Below, one piece after another: positions 53,062 to 62,624 of a stretch of DNA of 64,000 bases (the stretch's first letter is position 1; the number at the start of each line of letters is the position of its first letter). The DNA comes from CAWCUK01 sp963798775 (GTDB lineage: Bacteria > Bacteroidota > Ignavibacteria > Ignavibacteriales > Ignavibacteriaceae), in the NCBI GenBank assembly GCA_963798775.1, contig CAWCUK010000003.1, positions 496,001 through 560,000 on the forward strand. Reading direction: 5' to 3'. The translations under genes and the position numbers were made by a program. The notes under the pieces were generated by a model that was not told where the DNA came from, made no database searches, and was given only the letters and a program-made list of their open reading frames with translations.

Positions 53062-54312
53062 TTAATTTATATTGCTTTGGTAATAACGAAAAACCAATGA
53101 AGTGTTTCTTCCACCAAAGCTGTAATTATTGCACATTGAATTTTTAATATTCGCAGGTACCCCTTTAACCGGCAGTGATTCTAATTTGCATTCCACGTCA
53201 GGATTTCTTAGAGATATAGTTCCAGGAGCGAACTGATTTTCGATAGAAAGAATTGTAATCGCGCTTTCTAAAGCTCCACAAGCGCCTAATAAATGACCGG
53301 TGATTGGTTTTGTGGAACTAACAATTGGATTATCCAAGTTGCGATTAAATACCTTATTTATTGCCTTTGATTCAACAATATCATTTAATTTTGTGGCAGT
53401 TCCGTGTGCATTTAAATATTGGATTTCAGAAGGTTGAATCTCAGCCTCTTTTAGTGCCAAACTCATTGCTTTGGCAATCCAGTTTCCTTCCGGATGCGGT
53501 GAAGTAGGGTGATATGCATCTGTGGTTTCACCGAATCCGGCTATCTCTGCATATATATGAGCACCTCTTTCAATGGCATTTTTTAAAGATTCCAAAAAAA
53601 GAAAAGCGGTACCTTCGCTTAAAACAAATCCATTCCTATCGCGATCAATTGGTTTAACCGCAAAACAGGGCTCATCATATTCAGTTGAAAGAAGATGAGC
53701 ACTACAAAATGTAGCGATTATTTCTTCGCAGAGGGGAGTTTCCGCTCCTCCGGCTAATGCAAAATCAAGCATTCCATATTTTATCTGTCTAAAAGCATAA
53801 CCTATGGCACAGGTTGAAGAAGCACTGCCGTCTGATATTGTAGTGGAAGGCCCGTGTGTGCCTATGATAAGTGAAATAAATCCTGACCCGGAGCCCATCA
53901 TACTGGTTGTAAGCAAGTGTGGATGGAAATTGCAGCAGTTGTTTGTAAGGTAGGTACGATAGTAGTTTAATGTTCCGCCCAAAGGCCCGAGTGAAGTGCC
54001 TTCAAAAATGCCTACACGATCGTTTTGCAAAGAAGAGAATTTTATTCCGGCGTCTCTACACGCAAGTATAGCTCCAGCCACAGAAAGCTGCGCATATTTA
54101 TCCATTCTTCTTGCCTGCCGATGATCAAAGAAATCTTTAGGATCAAATGTTCTAAGTTCGCCTCCTATTTTTAATGGGAGATTACTTGTATCTATTTTGT
54201 CTAATTTATCTAGTACAGATACTTCTTCTTTTATATGTTTCCATAGTAAATCTTTATTATTTGCGCCCGGAATAAGAACTCCGATACCTGTTACCGCAAC
54301 TCTTCGTTTCAT
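53062..54312 (-). CDS. Beta-ketoacyl-ACP synthase, FabF/KAS II-like
   Basis: 416 residues from ATG 54312, which has AGAGGA just upstream; the frame begins 5 codons earlier. MKRRVAVTGIGVLIPGANN opens the thiolase fold. Catalytic Cys in SASSTCAIGYAF near 170, His in NAHGTATKLND near 305 and His in TGHLLGACGALES near 340 give the Cys-His-His triad, so it should condense acyl chains. It stands alone without an acyl carrier protein or other fatty-acid gene, and its partner is a lipoprotein. It may be a secondary or polyketide-type ketosynthase rather than the housekeeping FabF, so I leave the symbol blank. Confidence 0.88.
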   Translation of the reverse strand: MKRRVAVTGIGVLIPGANNKDLLWKHIKEEVSVLDKLDKIDTSNLPLKIGGELRTFDPKDFFDHRQARRMDKYAQLSVAGAILACRDAGIKFSSLQNDRVGIFEGTSLGPLGGTLNYYRTYLTNNCCNFHPHLLTTSMMGSGSGFISLIIGTHGPSTTISDGSASSTCAIGYAFRQIKYGMLDFALAGGAETPLCEEIIATFCSAHLLSTEYDEPCFAVKPIDRDRNGFVLSEGTAFLFLESLKNAIERGAHIYAEIAGFGETTDAYHPTSPHPEGNWIAKAMSLALKEAEIQPSEIQYLNAHGTATKLNDIVESKAINKVFNRNLDNPIVSSTKPITGHLLGACGALESAITILSIENQFAPGTISLRNPDVECKLESLPVKGVPANIKNSMCNNYSFGGRNTSLVFRYYQSNIN

Positions 54313-55233
54313 TTTATTCCTCTGCAAAATTATTGTTTGAGATTATTTCTACCGAAATTTTAATTCTTTTTACATCTTCATTTGTCATAAAAATGTCATA
54401 GTTATGTTAGATTATTATTGTATTAAATAATACTTCACAGTATATTTATAGGAAAATGGGTAAAGTGTGTAGGTTCTAAATCTAGTAATTGTAAGAAGGT
54501 TTGTTAATGTAATTTATCCGTTTAATTTTCTTCCCTGCCTAAAATATAATCATCTCAAATCTGGATACGCTCTGAATGCGCTTTGAATACGCTCTGAATG
54601 CGCTTTGAATACGCACTACTCTCGTCTTGAAAGGCTTTTAAATTCGTTCAGAAGCCGCTCCATATTTATATATAAATAACCAATGTTGGTTCCCGTGAAA
54701 GACTTTTTCAAGCAAGATGTTAGAAAAAGAGGTGTTAAAAATTCATGGAAAATTAAGTGTATCAATTTTCTTTACTCCTTTTAATATGTTTACAAATACT
54801 TATTATTGCTTATGTTATCGTTTCGAAAAATGAGTAATTCGCTCTCCGATGTTCAAATCTTTTTGTCCCGCATGATTATGATTCAAATTTTCTGATGGAT
54901 TTATATTTAAAAAAATTAAATTGAAAACTAAAAGTAGATCATCTTTTGATGACCAATAAATTGTACCGCAATGTTTATTATTTTATACATTTGCTTTTAT
55001 TTTTGATGGATTAGGATTATTTTTTAGGCACTTAATTTGCTTTACGATAGCAATTAAAATAATTATTAAAATGAAATGGGGGAAATTATCTTACACATTC
55101 CTTTAATAGAATTTAATAATCACTGTTCCAACCGATGTTATTTGGGGAAATCAATTCAAGATTACTTTTCACAAGAATATCATAATATTTCTAAATTAAT
55201 TTATTCAATATTCGAACATTCAGAGGGTGCCAT
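54313..55233. other. Gene-free region of 0.9 kb with short tandem repeats
   Basis: No ORF with coding character on either strand. At 54566-54614 a 22-bp unit (tacgctctgaatgcgctttgaa) is present 2.2 times; each is itself two related 11-bp halves (tacgctctgaa and tgcgctttgaa). The rest is AT-rich with no strong hairpin. It separates the divergent ketosynthase and beta-barrel genes and should hold both promoters. Confidence 0.6.
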
Positions 55234-56373
55234 ATGAAAACTCTTATTTTTGTCCTTTTTTCAGTAACTTTATTTGCCCAGACTCCCCGTCCCGATACTT
55301 TATATATAATTAACGGTAAATCCTTTCCATGCTTAGTAACAAATATAAATGAAGATAAAATAGAGTTTGATTATGCTAAATATAGCCATGAATCAACTGT
55401 TCTTCTCGCTGTTGATAAGCTTTCATTGGAAAAGTATGGTATAGTATATTCTAATAAAAACGGTTTTACCAAAAATATTGATGAAATTAAAGGTTATGTT
55501 AATAAAAGATTTGAAAAAGTTGAAAGAGAGCGTTTAGAGAAACAGAAGAAAGAAAAACAGCAAAGGCTGGCTAAGCTTGAACAGGAAAGAATTGAAAAGG
55601 ACAAAAATAACCCGGCTGTAGAATCTTTACCGGAACAAAATAATTTTGATGATGAAGTAACGGTATCAAATTTCAGCACACTACGGAATAAATGGTCGTT
55701 TGGAGTTTTATATGTCCCTTATTATTCAGGCAAAGTTTATGAAGTCATAAATAATTCCAATTATCAATATCCTACAGTTAATAATTATTCGGTAAATTCC
55801 ACAAATATGGAAGCTCAGCTAACTTATGCGGCTAATAGAAAACTTAGGTTAAGCCTTGATTTGAGCTATACCGCAGCTTCTACAGAAAACAGATCGGAAA
55901 CTCATTCCAGAAATCAATCTTCTAACAATCAATATGATTCAGGCTCGGAGAGAAAAAATAGTTTAACCTTACTCGATTTTAATGTAGGAATAAAATATTA
56001 CTTTCAGGAAATGGAACCCCAAAAAGTAAGTGTATACGCTTTGGCTAGTTTAGGGAAACAATTTGCTTTTGCCGATTATAAATACAAAAATTTATTTCCA
56101 ACTAATCAGGATGGTACAATAACAGAGAATAACGAAAAAGAATTTATGGAAGATTTAAATTCGCCTTTCCATTTTAATTTAGGTTTTGGAGCAGAATATT
56201 ATTTTAATAACTCACTTTCCCTGACCGCCAATATTAAATTTATTTATTCAAGAGTTTCCGCCAAATCTGATTCCAGAACAATCAGCCAAACTAGCATTGA
56301 TACTTATACTTATGAATATAAAACATCGGATGTAAATACAAAAATCGGCCTTGGCTTAAACTTCTACTTCTGA
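55234..56373 (+). CDS. Outer-membrane beta-barrel-like protein with coiled coil
   Basis: 379 residues. Signal peptide MKTLIFVLFSVTLFAQ. Residues ~20-75 are a small domain (PDTLYIINGKSFPCLVTNINEDKIEFDYAK) like those of Bacteroidota proteins that precede a barrel. Residues ~90-125 are a charged coiled coil (KVERERLEKQKKEKQQRLAKLEQERIEKDK). The remainder is a porin-like barrel with Ser/Asn-rich loops and the aromatic end GLGLNFYF. Function not assigned. Its stop is 21 bp before the next gene, which is a T9SS cargo protein. Confidence 0.7.
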   Translation: MKTLIFVLFSVTLFAQTPRPDTLYIINGKSFPCLVTNINEDKIEFDYAKYSHESTVLLAVDKLSLEKYGIVYSNKNGFTKNIDEIKGYVNKRFEKVERERLEKQKKEKQQRLAKLEQERIEKDKNNPAVESLPEQNNFDDEVTVSNFSTLRNKWSFGVLYVPYYSGKVYEVINNSNYQYPTVNNYSVNSTNMEAQLTYAANRKLRLSLDLSYTAASTENRSETHSRNQSSNNQYDSGSERKNSLTLLDFNVGIKYYFQEMEPQKVSVYALASLGKQFAFADYKYKNLFPTNQDGTITENNEKEFMEDLNSPFHFNLGFGAEYYFNNSLSLTANIKFIYSRVSAKSDSRTISQTSIDTYTYEYKTSDVNTKIGLGLNFYF

Positions 56374-56394
56374 AATAAAACCAAGTAATTTTTT

Positions 56395-59079
56395 ATGAGA
56401 TTTATTAAGGTATTATTCATGTTAAAAAATATTTTTCTCCTAATAGTTTTTATAATCATAAGTGGAAATCTTAAAGTTTTTCCTCAAAACTTCGCGTCTA
56501 AAAAAGTATCGAAGCAAGAAAGCATTGCATCTCAACAAGCAATCATGGATACAATAATTCCCCCAGAAATAAAACCCAACTTTATGGTTAACTCATTAGG
56601 GGGAGATTTTGGCGCGGTGCAGCAATATGTTTCTTCGGCATTGGCAGGAAATGGAAGCTATGCTTGTACTTGGCTAGACTACCGAAATGGAAAAAATGAA
56701 GTTTACGCGCAATTCTTTAACAGCAACGATGAAAAATTAAAAAGTAATATAAATGTATTTAATTTTGTTGATAATAATTATTCATCCGTTTCACCGGTTA
56801 TAGCCGCGAATAAAACAGGTAAATTTGTCATCGGCTGGGTTATAAATAATAATCAATTATTAATTCAGCAATTTAACGCTAATGGCGAAAGAATCGAAAA
56901 TGGTGTAATTTATCAAATGAATAACAACATTGAAAAGTTATTTATAACTGTTGCCGCTGACGGCGGTTTTATGGTAACATATTTTACAAATGTTTCTTAT
57001 CCAACATATCAGATTTTTATGCAGCTTTTCTCCGATGATGGAAGGCCGATAACTTCAGAAAATTTAGTTGCTGAAAGTAATTTAACCGGACTTTATTACG
57101 CGAGTAATATTGCTGCTGTCGATGATGATCAAAATTATATGATTACCTGGAAATCTAAAGTAAATGATGATTTATATATCTATGTTCAGAAGTATAACAG
57201 GTACGGAAATAAAATTGGAGTTCCTTTAAAAGTAAACGATAATTTAGGTGTTCAGCAGAAAAATTCGCCTGCTATAGAATCAACTTATGACGGATATTCT
57301 TGTGTCGTTTGGCAGTCTTTACAGTATTCTGATGATGTTTTACTGGCAAAAATTATTTCACCTGATCAAAGTATGAGCGAAGAAATTATACTTGCTAAAT
57401 CTTCGGCTGCTATTCAAAATTTTGGAATCTCATCTGACAAAGACAGTATTTTTTATGTAAGCAGCAATATCAACGGTAATTATTATTTTTACCGATTGAA
57501 CAAAAGCGGAGAGAAATGGAGTATTCCAACTTCTATAAAAGTAAATATTGACAGCATCTATAATATTGAAGGAAATTTTACCAATTTCATTAACAATTAC
57601 TTTTATTATACTTTCAGCGGTTATGCAGCGGGGGATGAAAACATTTATATCCGGAAATATGAAAATCTTCAACCAGTCGAATCTTTAGTGAAGATTAATG
57701 ATGATAAATTTAGTTCCATTCAAAACCATTCTTCAGTAAAATTTAACAGCTTCGGCGAATCAATTGTATTATGGGAGGACGCCAGAAACGGGAGAAGAGA
57801 TTTATATGCCCAAGCTTATGATAAGGATTTTAACCCCGTGGGTGAAAATATTTTGGTAAATAATAATACATCTGAATATTGGACATTAAAGTCTAAAGAA
57901 GTAAGATGTTTTTCCGACGGCACATTTGTAATAGCTTATAATGGTGGCGTCAGTTCTAAAAATGAAATAATAATTCAAACTATAAATACTTCAGGTGAAA
58001 AAGTAGGTGATCCGGTTAAAGTTGATGAAGTATACTCAAATTATGATTATCAAATTGCTTTTAATATAAATCCGCAGGACGAATTATTTATTTGTTATTA
58101 TAATGCGGAAAATGCTTGCATAAAAAAGTATAAGAATGATTTAACTCAAATAGATGAAGCTCAAAATATAATTAGTTCAGCCAATTCAAAACTTTTTGTC
58201 CCTTTTTCTGTTTCTGTTGATTCCGTATTTAATGTTTTTGCGGTTTGGGAGGAAACAGATAAACAGCAAAACAACTATTCTTATCATAAGGCAATGAAAG
58301 GATTATTCTTTAATGAAAAAGGGAAACCTGCTTCCGATACTTTATTTATTGATACTACTTTCGGTAATGCGCAATTCGCTGTTTGCAGAAATGAAGGGCA
58401 TGATTATGCTTTAGCCTTCGGAGATGGTTATAGATTTCGTTTTATTAGAAGTTATAAATTAGATTCAGAATTAAAATTTAAAAATGATTATAATATTTAT
58501 TCTCAAAATGTAGTGCCGGTACGTTTAGTTGATTTCAAAAATAGAAAAGCTTTTTTAGTTTTCAGTTCGTATAATAAGGTTCTGGCGCTATTTCTTAATG
58601 ATAATATCCAAAACGCCAAACTTTTTAAAGTTCATGAATTTGTAACCGCTCAATCTTATCCCAAGCCTTACAATTTTAATAACGCCGATTATCATAACGG
58701 TAGTTTATTTTATACTTACGAAGAAAATAAAAATGATGAAACTAATTTAAATATTTGGGCTGCGGTAGAAAAAGTTGATGAGGTAAATTTTGAGAAGGAA
58801 TTTATCTTAAACCCCTCTAAATCGGATGAATTATTTTCAAATTATCCTAATCCCTTTAATTCTACTACAAAAATTGTTTATCAAATTCTTGCGTACCACA
58901 AAGTTAAATTAGCTGTGTACGATATACTCGGCAGAGAAGTAAAAGTACTCGTTAATGAAAATAAGGAAAGGGGAGTATATGAAGTTGAATTTAACGCTTC
59001 AGGTTTAGCTTCGGGAATATATTTCTGTAGACTGGAAGCTTTTAAAACTAGAGTAAAAAAAATGCTTTTGCTGAAATAA
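56395..59079 (+). CDS. Large secreted protein with T9SS sorting domain
   Basis: 894 residues; a second possible start at 56419 (MLKNIFLLIVFIIISG) gives a more typical signal peptide. The body repeats a blade-like pattern (GKFVIGWVINNNQLLIQQFNANGERI, ENYMITWKSKVNDDLYIYVQKYNRYG, ESIVLWEDARNGRRDLYAQAYDKDFN), the WEDxRNG motif recurring, which fits a beta-propeller of the kind in bacterial surface proteins. The final ~80 residues are a T9SS domain: NYPNPFNSTTKIVYQI...YDILGREVKVLVNE...LASGIYFCRLEA. No catalytic motif is seen. Confidence 0.85.
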   Translation: MRFIKVLFMLKNIFLLIVFIIISGNLKVFPQNFASKKVSKQESIASQQAIMDTIIPPEIKPNFMVNSLGGDFGAVQQYVSSALAGNGSYACTWLDYRNGKNEVYAQFFNSNDEKLKSNINVFNFVDNNYSSVSPVIAANKTGKFVIGWVINNNQLLIQQFNANGERIENGVIYQMNNNIEKLFITVAADGGFMVTYFTNVSYPTYQIFMQLFSDDGRPITSENLVAESNLTGLYYASNIAAVDDDQNYMITWKSKVNDDLYIYVQKYNRYGNKIGVPLKVNDNLGVQQKNSPAIESTYDGYSCVVWQSLQYSDDVLLAKIISPDQSMSEEIILAKSSAAIQNFGISSDKDSIFYVSSNINGNYYFYRLNKSGEKWSIPTSIKVNIDSIYNIEGNFTNFINNYFYYTFSGYAAGDENIYIRKYENLQPVESLVKINDDKFSSIQNHSSVKFNSFGESIVLWEDARNGRRDLYAQAYDKDFNPVGENILVNNNTSEYWTLKSKEVRCFSDGTFVIAYNGGVSSKNEIIIQTINTSGEKVGDPVKVDEVYSNYDYQIAFNINPQDELFICYYNAENACIKKYKNDLTQIDEAQNIISSANSKLFVPFSVSVDSVFNVFAVWEETDKQQNNYSYHKAMKGLFFNEKGKPASDTLFIDTTFGNAQFAVCRNEGHDYALAFGDGYRFRFIRSYKLDSELKFKNDYNIYSQNVVPVRLVDFKNRKAFLVFSSYNKVLALFLNDNIQNAKLFKVHEFVTAQSYPKPYNFNNADYHNGSLFYTYEENKNDETNLNIWAAVEKVDEVNFEKEFILNPSKSDELFSNYPNPFNSTTKIVYQILAYHKVKLAVYDILGREVKVLVNENKERGVYEVEFNASGLASGIYFCRLEAFKTRVKKMLLLK

Positions 59080-59089
59080 ATTTTACAGT

Positions 59090-59117
59090 AAGCCTCGAAC
59101 TTTTTTCGGGGCTTTTT
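59090..59117 (+). terminator. Intrinsic terminator after the T9SS protein gene
   Basis: Stem aagcctcga/tcggggctt with one G-T wobble, followed by TTTTTTATTT. It lies 11 bp after the stop at 59079. Confidence 0.75.
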
Positions 59118-59125
59118 TATTTCTT

Positions 59126-59998
59126 CTAAAATATACTAATGCTAACATATTTTCCCGGATTTGCTTTTATATCATTTATTAAATCGTCTAAATGTTTAAT
59201 CGCCGTGTTTAGATTATCATAAACTTCATCATCTTTTAAAAATTTTCCTATAGTTCCTTTTCCATTTTTTACTTCCGCAATTAATGTTCCTATATCATCG
59301 GTTATTTTTTGTGTATTATCCATAGCATCAGATAAATTTTTTGAATGTTCGGACAGCCGATTTATCATTGAATCAATCGGCGTTTTATTATTTGAAGTTA
59401 TTTGTTTCAGGTTTTTAATTGTGGCTCTTATATCATCAAGATTGTTTTGAAGAGAGGAGTGAATCAGATTTACTGATTGATTTATTTTATTTAAGGCCGA
59501 TCTGATTTCTTCTTTAGTCTTATTATTAGTTATAGTATCTATATTTTTTACAACTTTATTTATATTCTCGGTAATTTTACTTCCATTCTGAATTATATCT
59601 GAAAAACCGGAACTTGATTGGCCTTTCACAAACGCTCCGTTTGCGAAATATATTTTTGATTTGCCGGGTGTTATTTCTATTGATTGATTTCCGATTATGC
59701 TAGTTGCCGAAATTGTAAATTTAGAATCTTTAGGGATTGAATCAATTTTAGTAATATTCAATTTTAGAAGAACTCCTTTATCGTTTAATTTTGTTTCTTC
59801 AATAGAACCGACTTCCAGCCCTTTATACATTACGTTTCCGCCGGTTTTAATTCCTTTTGCATCTTGCACTATTAAATTTATGGTAAACCCGCCCTGCAGA
59901 AAATTATTACTTTCAAGCAGAACTATCATTCCTATTACAACAAAGATTGTAACGGTAACAATAAGCCCTATATAAAATTCATTATATTTTCTTTTCAT
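59126..59998 (-). CDS. mlaD: MCE-family lipid transport protein MlaD-like
   Basis: 290 residues. One N-terminal membrane anchor (YIGLIVTVTIFVVIGMIVLLES), then the MCE domain at about 40-115 (GFTINLIVQDAKGIKTGGNVMYKGLEVGSIEETKL...IEITPG). The C-terminal part is a long Asn/Lys-rich helical region predicted as coiled coil. MCE proteins form hexameric rings that carry lipids between inner and outer membranes. It is the last gene of the mlaEFD order here and overlaps mlaF by 4 bp. Confidence 0.9.
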   Translation of the reverse strand: MKRKYNEFYIGLIVTVTIFVVIGMIVLLESNNFLQGGFTINLIVQDAKGIKTGGNVMYKGLEVGSIEETKLNDKGVLLKLNITKIDSIPKDSKFTISATSIIGNQSIEITPGKSKIYFANGAFVKGQSSSGFSDIIQNGSKITENINKVVKNIDTITNNKTKEEIRSALNKINQSVNLIHSSLQNNLDDIRATIKNLKQITSNNKTPIDSMINRLSEHSKNLSDAMDNTQKITDDIGTLIAEVKNGKGTIGKFLKDDEVYDNLNTAIKHLDDLINDIKANPGKYVSISIF

Positions 59999-60732
59999 TT
60001 AAAATTAGTATCTCCGTGTATAAATTGATTAAAAGTTTCATTGTCTTGTTCCCATAGTTTATCGGCACTGCAAGTATGAATTATTTTTCCGTTATAAATC
60101 ATTCCAATTCTGTCTGAAATATTCTCCGCGCTTTTTATATCATGACTAATAACCAAAGTAGTTATCTTTCTTTCTTTGTTTAATTTTAAAATTAAATTGT
60201 TAATGGAATTGGTTAAAACAGGGTCTAAACCGGCGGTAGGTTCATCATAAATTAAATATTCCGGATTCATAATAATTGCTCTTGCAATAGCTATTCTTTT
60301 CTTCATGCCGCCGCTTAATTCGGCGGGATATTCTTTTTCTATATTAGATAATTCTACCTTTTCAAGACTTTCTTTTACTCTCTGATCCATTTCTTTTTCC
60401 GAAAGTTCTTTTTTTATTTTCAATCCTAATTTTAAATTTTCACCTATTGTCATCGAATCCCATAACGCGTCATGCTGGTATACCATTCCTATTTTTACTC
60501 TTACCTTTTCATTCATTTCAGTTTCGGTAAAATTTGTTATTTCTTCACCGTCTAATAAAATTTTACCGCTATCGGCATTCAAAAGCCCGATCAGAATTTT
60601 AATCAATACCGATTTACCACCACCGCTTCTTCCGATTATAGAGAATATCTCATGATCATTCAGTTCCATACTTAAATCGGTAAGTACAGAATTTCCGTTA
60701 AACGATTTGCTAATATTTTTAATTTCTACCAT
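59995..60732 (-). CDS. mlaF: ABC transporter ATPase MlaF-like
   Basis: 245 residues from ATG 60732 (MVEIKNISKSFNGNSVLTDLSMEL); the frame is open 20 codons further upstream, but that part reads like the end of mlaE in another frame. Walker A GRSGGGKSVL near 36-45, signature LSGGMKKR, Walker B YLIYDEPTAGLDP. It energises lipid transport together with MlaE and MlaD. Its start overlaps the mlaE stop by 7 bp, so translation is likely coupled. Confidence 0.9.
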   Translation of the reverse strand: MVEIKNISKSFNGNSVLTDLSMELNDHEIFSIIGRSGGGKSVLIKILIGLLNADSGKILLDGEEITNFTETEMNEKVRVKIGMVYQHDALWDSMTIGENLKLGLKIKKELSEKEMDQRVKESLEKVELSNIEKEYPAELSGGMKKRIAIARAIIMNPEYLIYDEPTAGLDPVLTNSINNLILKLNKERKITTLVISHDIKSAENISDRIGMIYNGKIIHTCSADKLWEQDNETFNQFIHGDTNFK

Positions 60733-61508
60733 ACAAAAAACAAAGCCGCCGAAATAATATAATCCATAATAATAATTACAATAGAAGACCAAATAACCGC
60801 GTTAGTAGTAGATTTGCCGACTCCCTTTGCGCCGTGTTTAGCTTGTAATCCAAAAAAACATCCGAACGAAGTCATAATAATTCCGAAAACAAAACCTTTA
60901 ATAATAGAAGTGTAAATATCCGTCGGAACAAAAGAACTTCTCATTCCCTTAAGAAATCCCGCCCAAGTTAAACCAATAGAAATATTCGTTGAAACAAAAC
61001 CGAAAAAAATTGAAATTATATCTCCCCAAATAATAAGAATAGGCACCGCAATCATACCTGTTAAAATTCTCGGCATCACAATATATTCCACCGGATCAAT
61101 AGCTGTTGTATGCAGTGCGTCTATTTGTTCGGTAACATTCATTTCTCCTATTTCGGAAGAAATACCCGCACTAATTCTACCCGCCAAAACAAGTCCGGAA
61201 ATTATCGGGCCCATCTCAAGAAGCACAAGTCTAATAATAATTCCTCCTTCAATCCAAGGCGGAGTTAACGGGCCTGACTGCATCCCAATTTGTACCCCTA
61301 CTACAAGTCCCATAAAAGCTGAAGTAATGATAAGAAGAGGAAGAGAATCTCTTGCTATATACATAAAACTTTCTATAACTTGATCGATATAAGTGCGGGT
61401 TTTTCGAACTGCGAGAAGAGCTTTAATGCTCATTATGGTTAGATTCCCCAAGGAATTAAAATAAGAAACAGCAAATATTCCCACCCTGTTTATCGTTTTT
61501 TCTAGCAT
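60726..61508 (-). CDS. mlaE: MlaE-family ABC permease
   Basis: 260 residues from ATG 61508 (MLEKTINRVG); a TTG at 61529 would add seven residues, and neither has a clear ribosome-binding sequence. MlaE/DUF140 fold with five helices. The conserved EIGEMNVTEQIDALHTTAIDPVEYIVMPRI block contacts the ATPase, and LVLLEMGPIISGLVLAGRI is also typical. First gene of an mlaEFD operon that moves lipids between the membranes; the direction of transport is not told by sequence. Confidence 0.92.
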   Translation of the reverse strand: MLEKTINRVGIFAVSYFNSLGNLTIMSIKALLAVRKTRTYIDQVIESFMYIARDSLPLLIITSAFMGLVVGVQIGMQSGPLTPPWIEGGIIIRLVLLEMGPIISGLVLAGRISAGISSEIGEMNVTEQIDALHTTAIDPVEYIVMPRILTGMIAVPILIIWGDIISIFFGFVSTNISIGLTWAGFLKGMRSSFVPTDIYTSIIKGFVFGIIMTSFGCFFGLQAKHGAKGVGKSTTNAVIWSSIVIIIMDYIISAALFFVW

Positions 61509-61732
61509 AACTTCTAAAGGTCTAAGCAATATTCAGCTAACTTAGGGGAAAGATAAAAGAGTTAGATGAATAATCTATTTTGTTTCCATCTATAGCTACA
61601 CATATTGGTTTTATTTTCAAATGAGAATTGGCACAGTAAGAAAATCATTAAAGAAGAAATTTTGAAATATTAAATAAGGTTAGCTGTTCCAAATCAATAA
61701 TGAAATATAAAAATTTGAAACAGCCGTGTATT

Positions 61733-62227
61733 TTAATGATTTTCATTCAAGGTAGAATCTTTTAACGGAATATTTTCTTTATACTTTGAAGTATCGCGCA
61801 TCTGCATTTTGTTTCTGAATTTTGAAGTGTCGCGCATTTTTAACGAATCCTTAGATTGTAATCTGTTATTATACATGGTTGAATCGTGCATTTGCATATG
61901 ATTTTTATCATTCATCATCGGCATTCTATCATTATTTTCATTATTCATTCGTGCGTCTCTAAACTGTTTTATCATTTCATTCATTACTTTTCTCATCTGC
62001 GGATCCTGCATAAATTCTTCATGAATTTGTCTCATCTTTGCTTTATCGCCCATTAAATCAGTAAGTAAAAGTTTAAGTGCGTCCGTATTATCATAAATTT
62101 TATCAACACAATCTTTCACATCTTCGGTTACAACAATTTTATTTTGGGAAGTATCCTTAACAGTAGAATTATTTTGAGCCAGCATTATAAGCGGAGAGAT
62201 TAATATAATTAACAAAATCTTTTTCAT
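61733..62227 (-). CDS. Small secreted Met/Lys-rich repeat protein
   Basis: 164 residues. Signal peptide MKKILLIILISPLIMLAQ. Residues ~25-100 form a charged helical stretch (MGDKAKMRQIHEEFMQDPQMRKVMNEMIKQFRDARM). The C-terminal ~60 residues hold degenerate repeats of about 13 residues (MQMHDSTMYNNRLQ, KDSLKMRDTSKFRNK, MQMRDTSKYKENIP, LKDSTLNENH), with the shared core M-R/H-D-S/T. I know no family for it. A periplasmic metal- or stress-related role is conceivable from the Met and His content but unsupported. Confidence 0.65.
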   Translation of the reverse strand: MKKILLIILISPLIMLAQNNSTVKDTSQNKIVVTEDVKDCVDKIYDNTDALKLLLTDLMGDKAKMRQIHEEFMQDPQMRKVMNEMIKQFRDARMNNENNDRMPMMNDKNHMQMHDSTMYNNRLQSKDSLKMRDTSKFRNKMQMRDTSKYKENIPLKDSTLNENH

Positions 62228-62624
62228 TATATCACCTTTTTGCTTTTATTAAAATAAAAATAATGGAAGTTTAAAATTTCATTTATAAAAATAGAATTAA
62301 ACTCATGAAACATTTATGATAAAGATGACATATAATTTTAAACGTGATTGCGATATAAGATATTCAGAACTGAAAAAATCTAATATTTCCTCTGTATGAC
62401 AGTAGATACAATATTTTATAAAGTTAAAATAATTATGTACTACTAATACTATTTTACCTATTTTTTGACATTCATCTACTGTATCTGTTTTGGAAAGAGC
62501 AGAAAGAATAAGTTTTATTTTATGATGAATTTTGTTTAGCATTATTTGTTTAGATCATCCTCCCGGATTTCAATCTCTTTTTGCTTATAAAAAATTCAAT
62601 TTCATAAATAACAAGGGAGGGGAG
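62228..62624. other. Intergenic region between the Met-rich gene and the radical SAM gene
   Basis: Nearly 400 bp, AT-rich. A 79-codon minus-strand ORF at 62303-62542 has no ribosome-binding sequence and no family I recognise; it could be a small protein, but I do not count it. Both flanking genes are divergent, so two promoters are expected here. No hairpin or repeat stands out. Confidence 0.45.

Noticed and set aside
62303..62542. 79-codon minus-strand ORF
   Set aside because: No ribosome-binding sequence, no known family, and an AT-rich region in which chance ORFs of this size are common. Left as part of the intergenic region.
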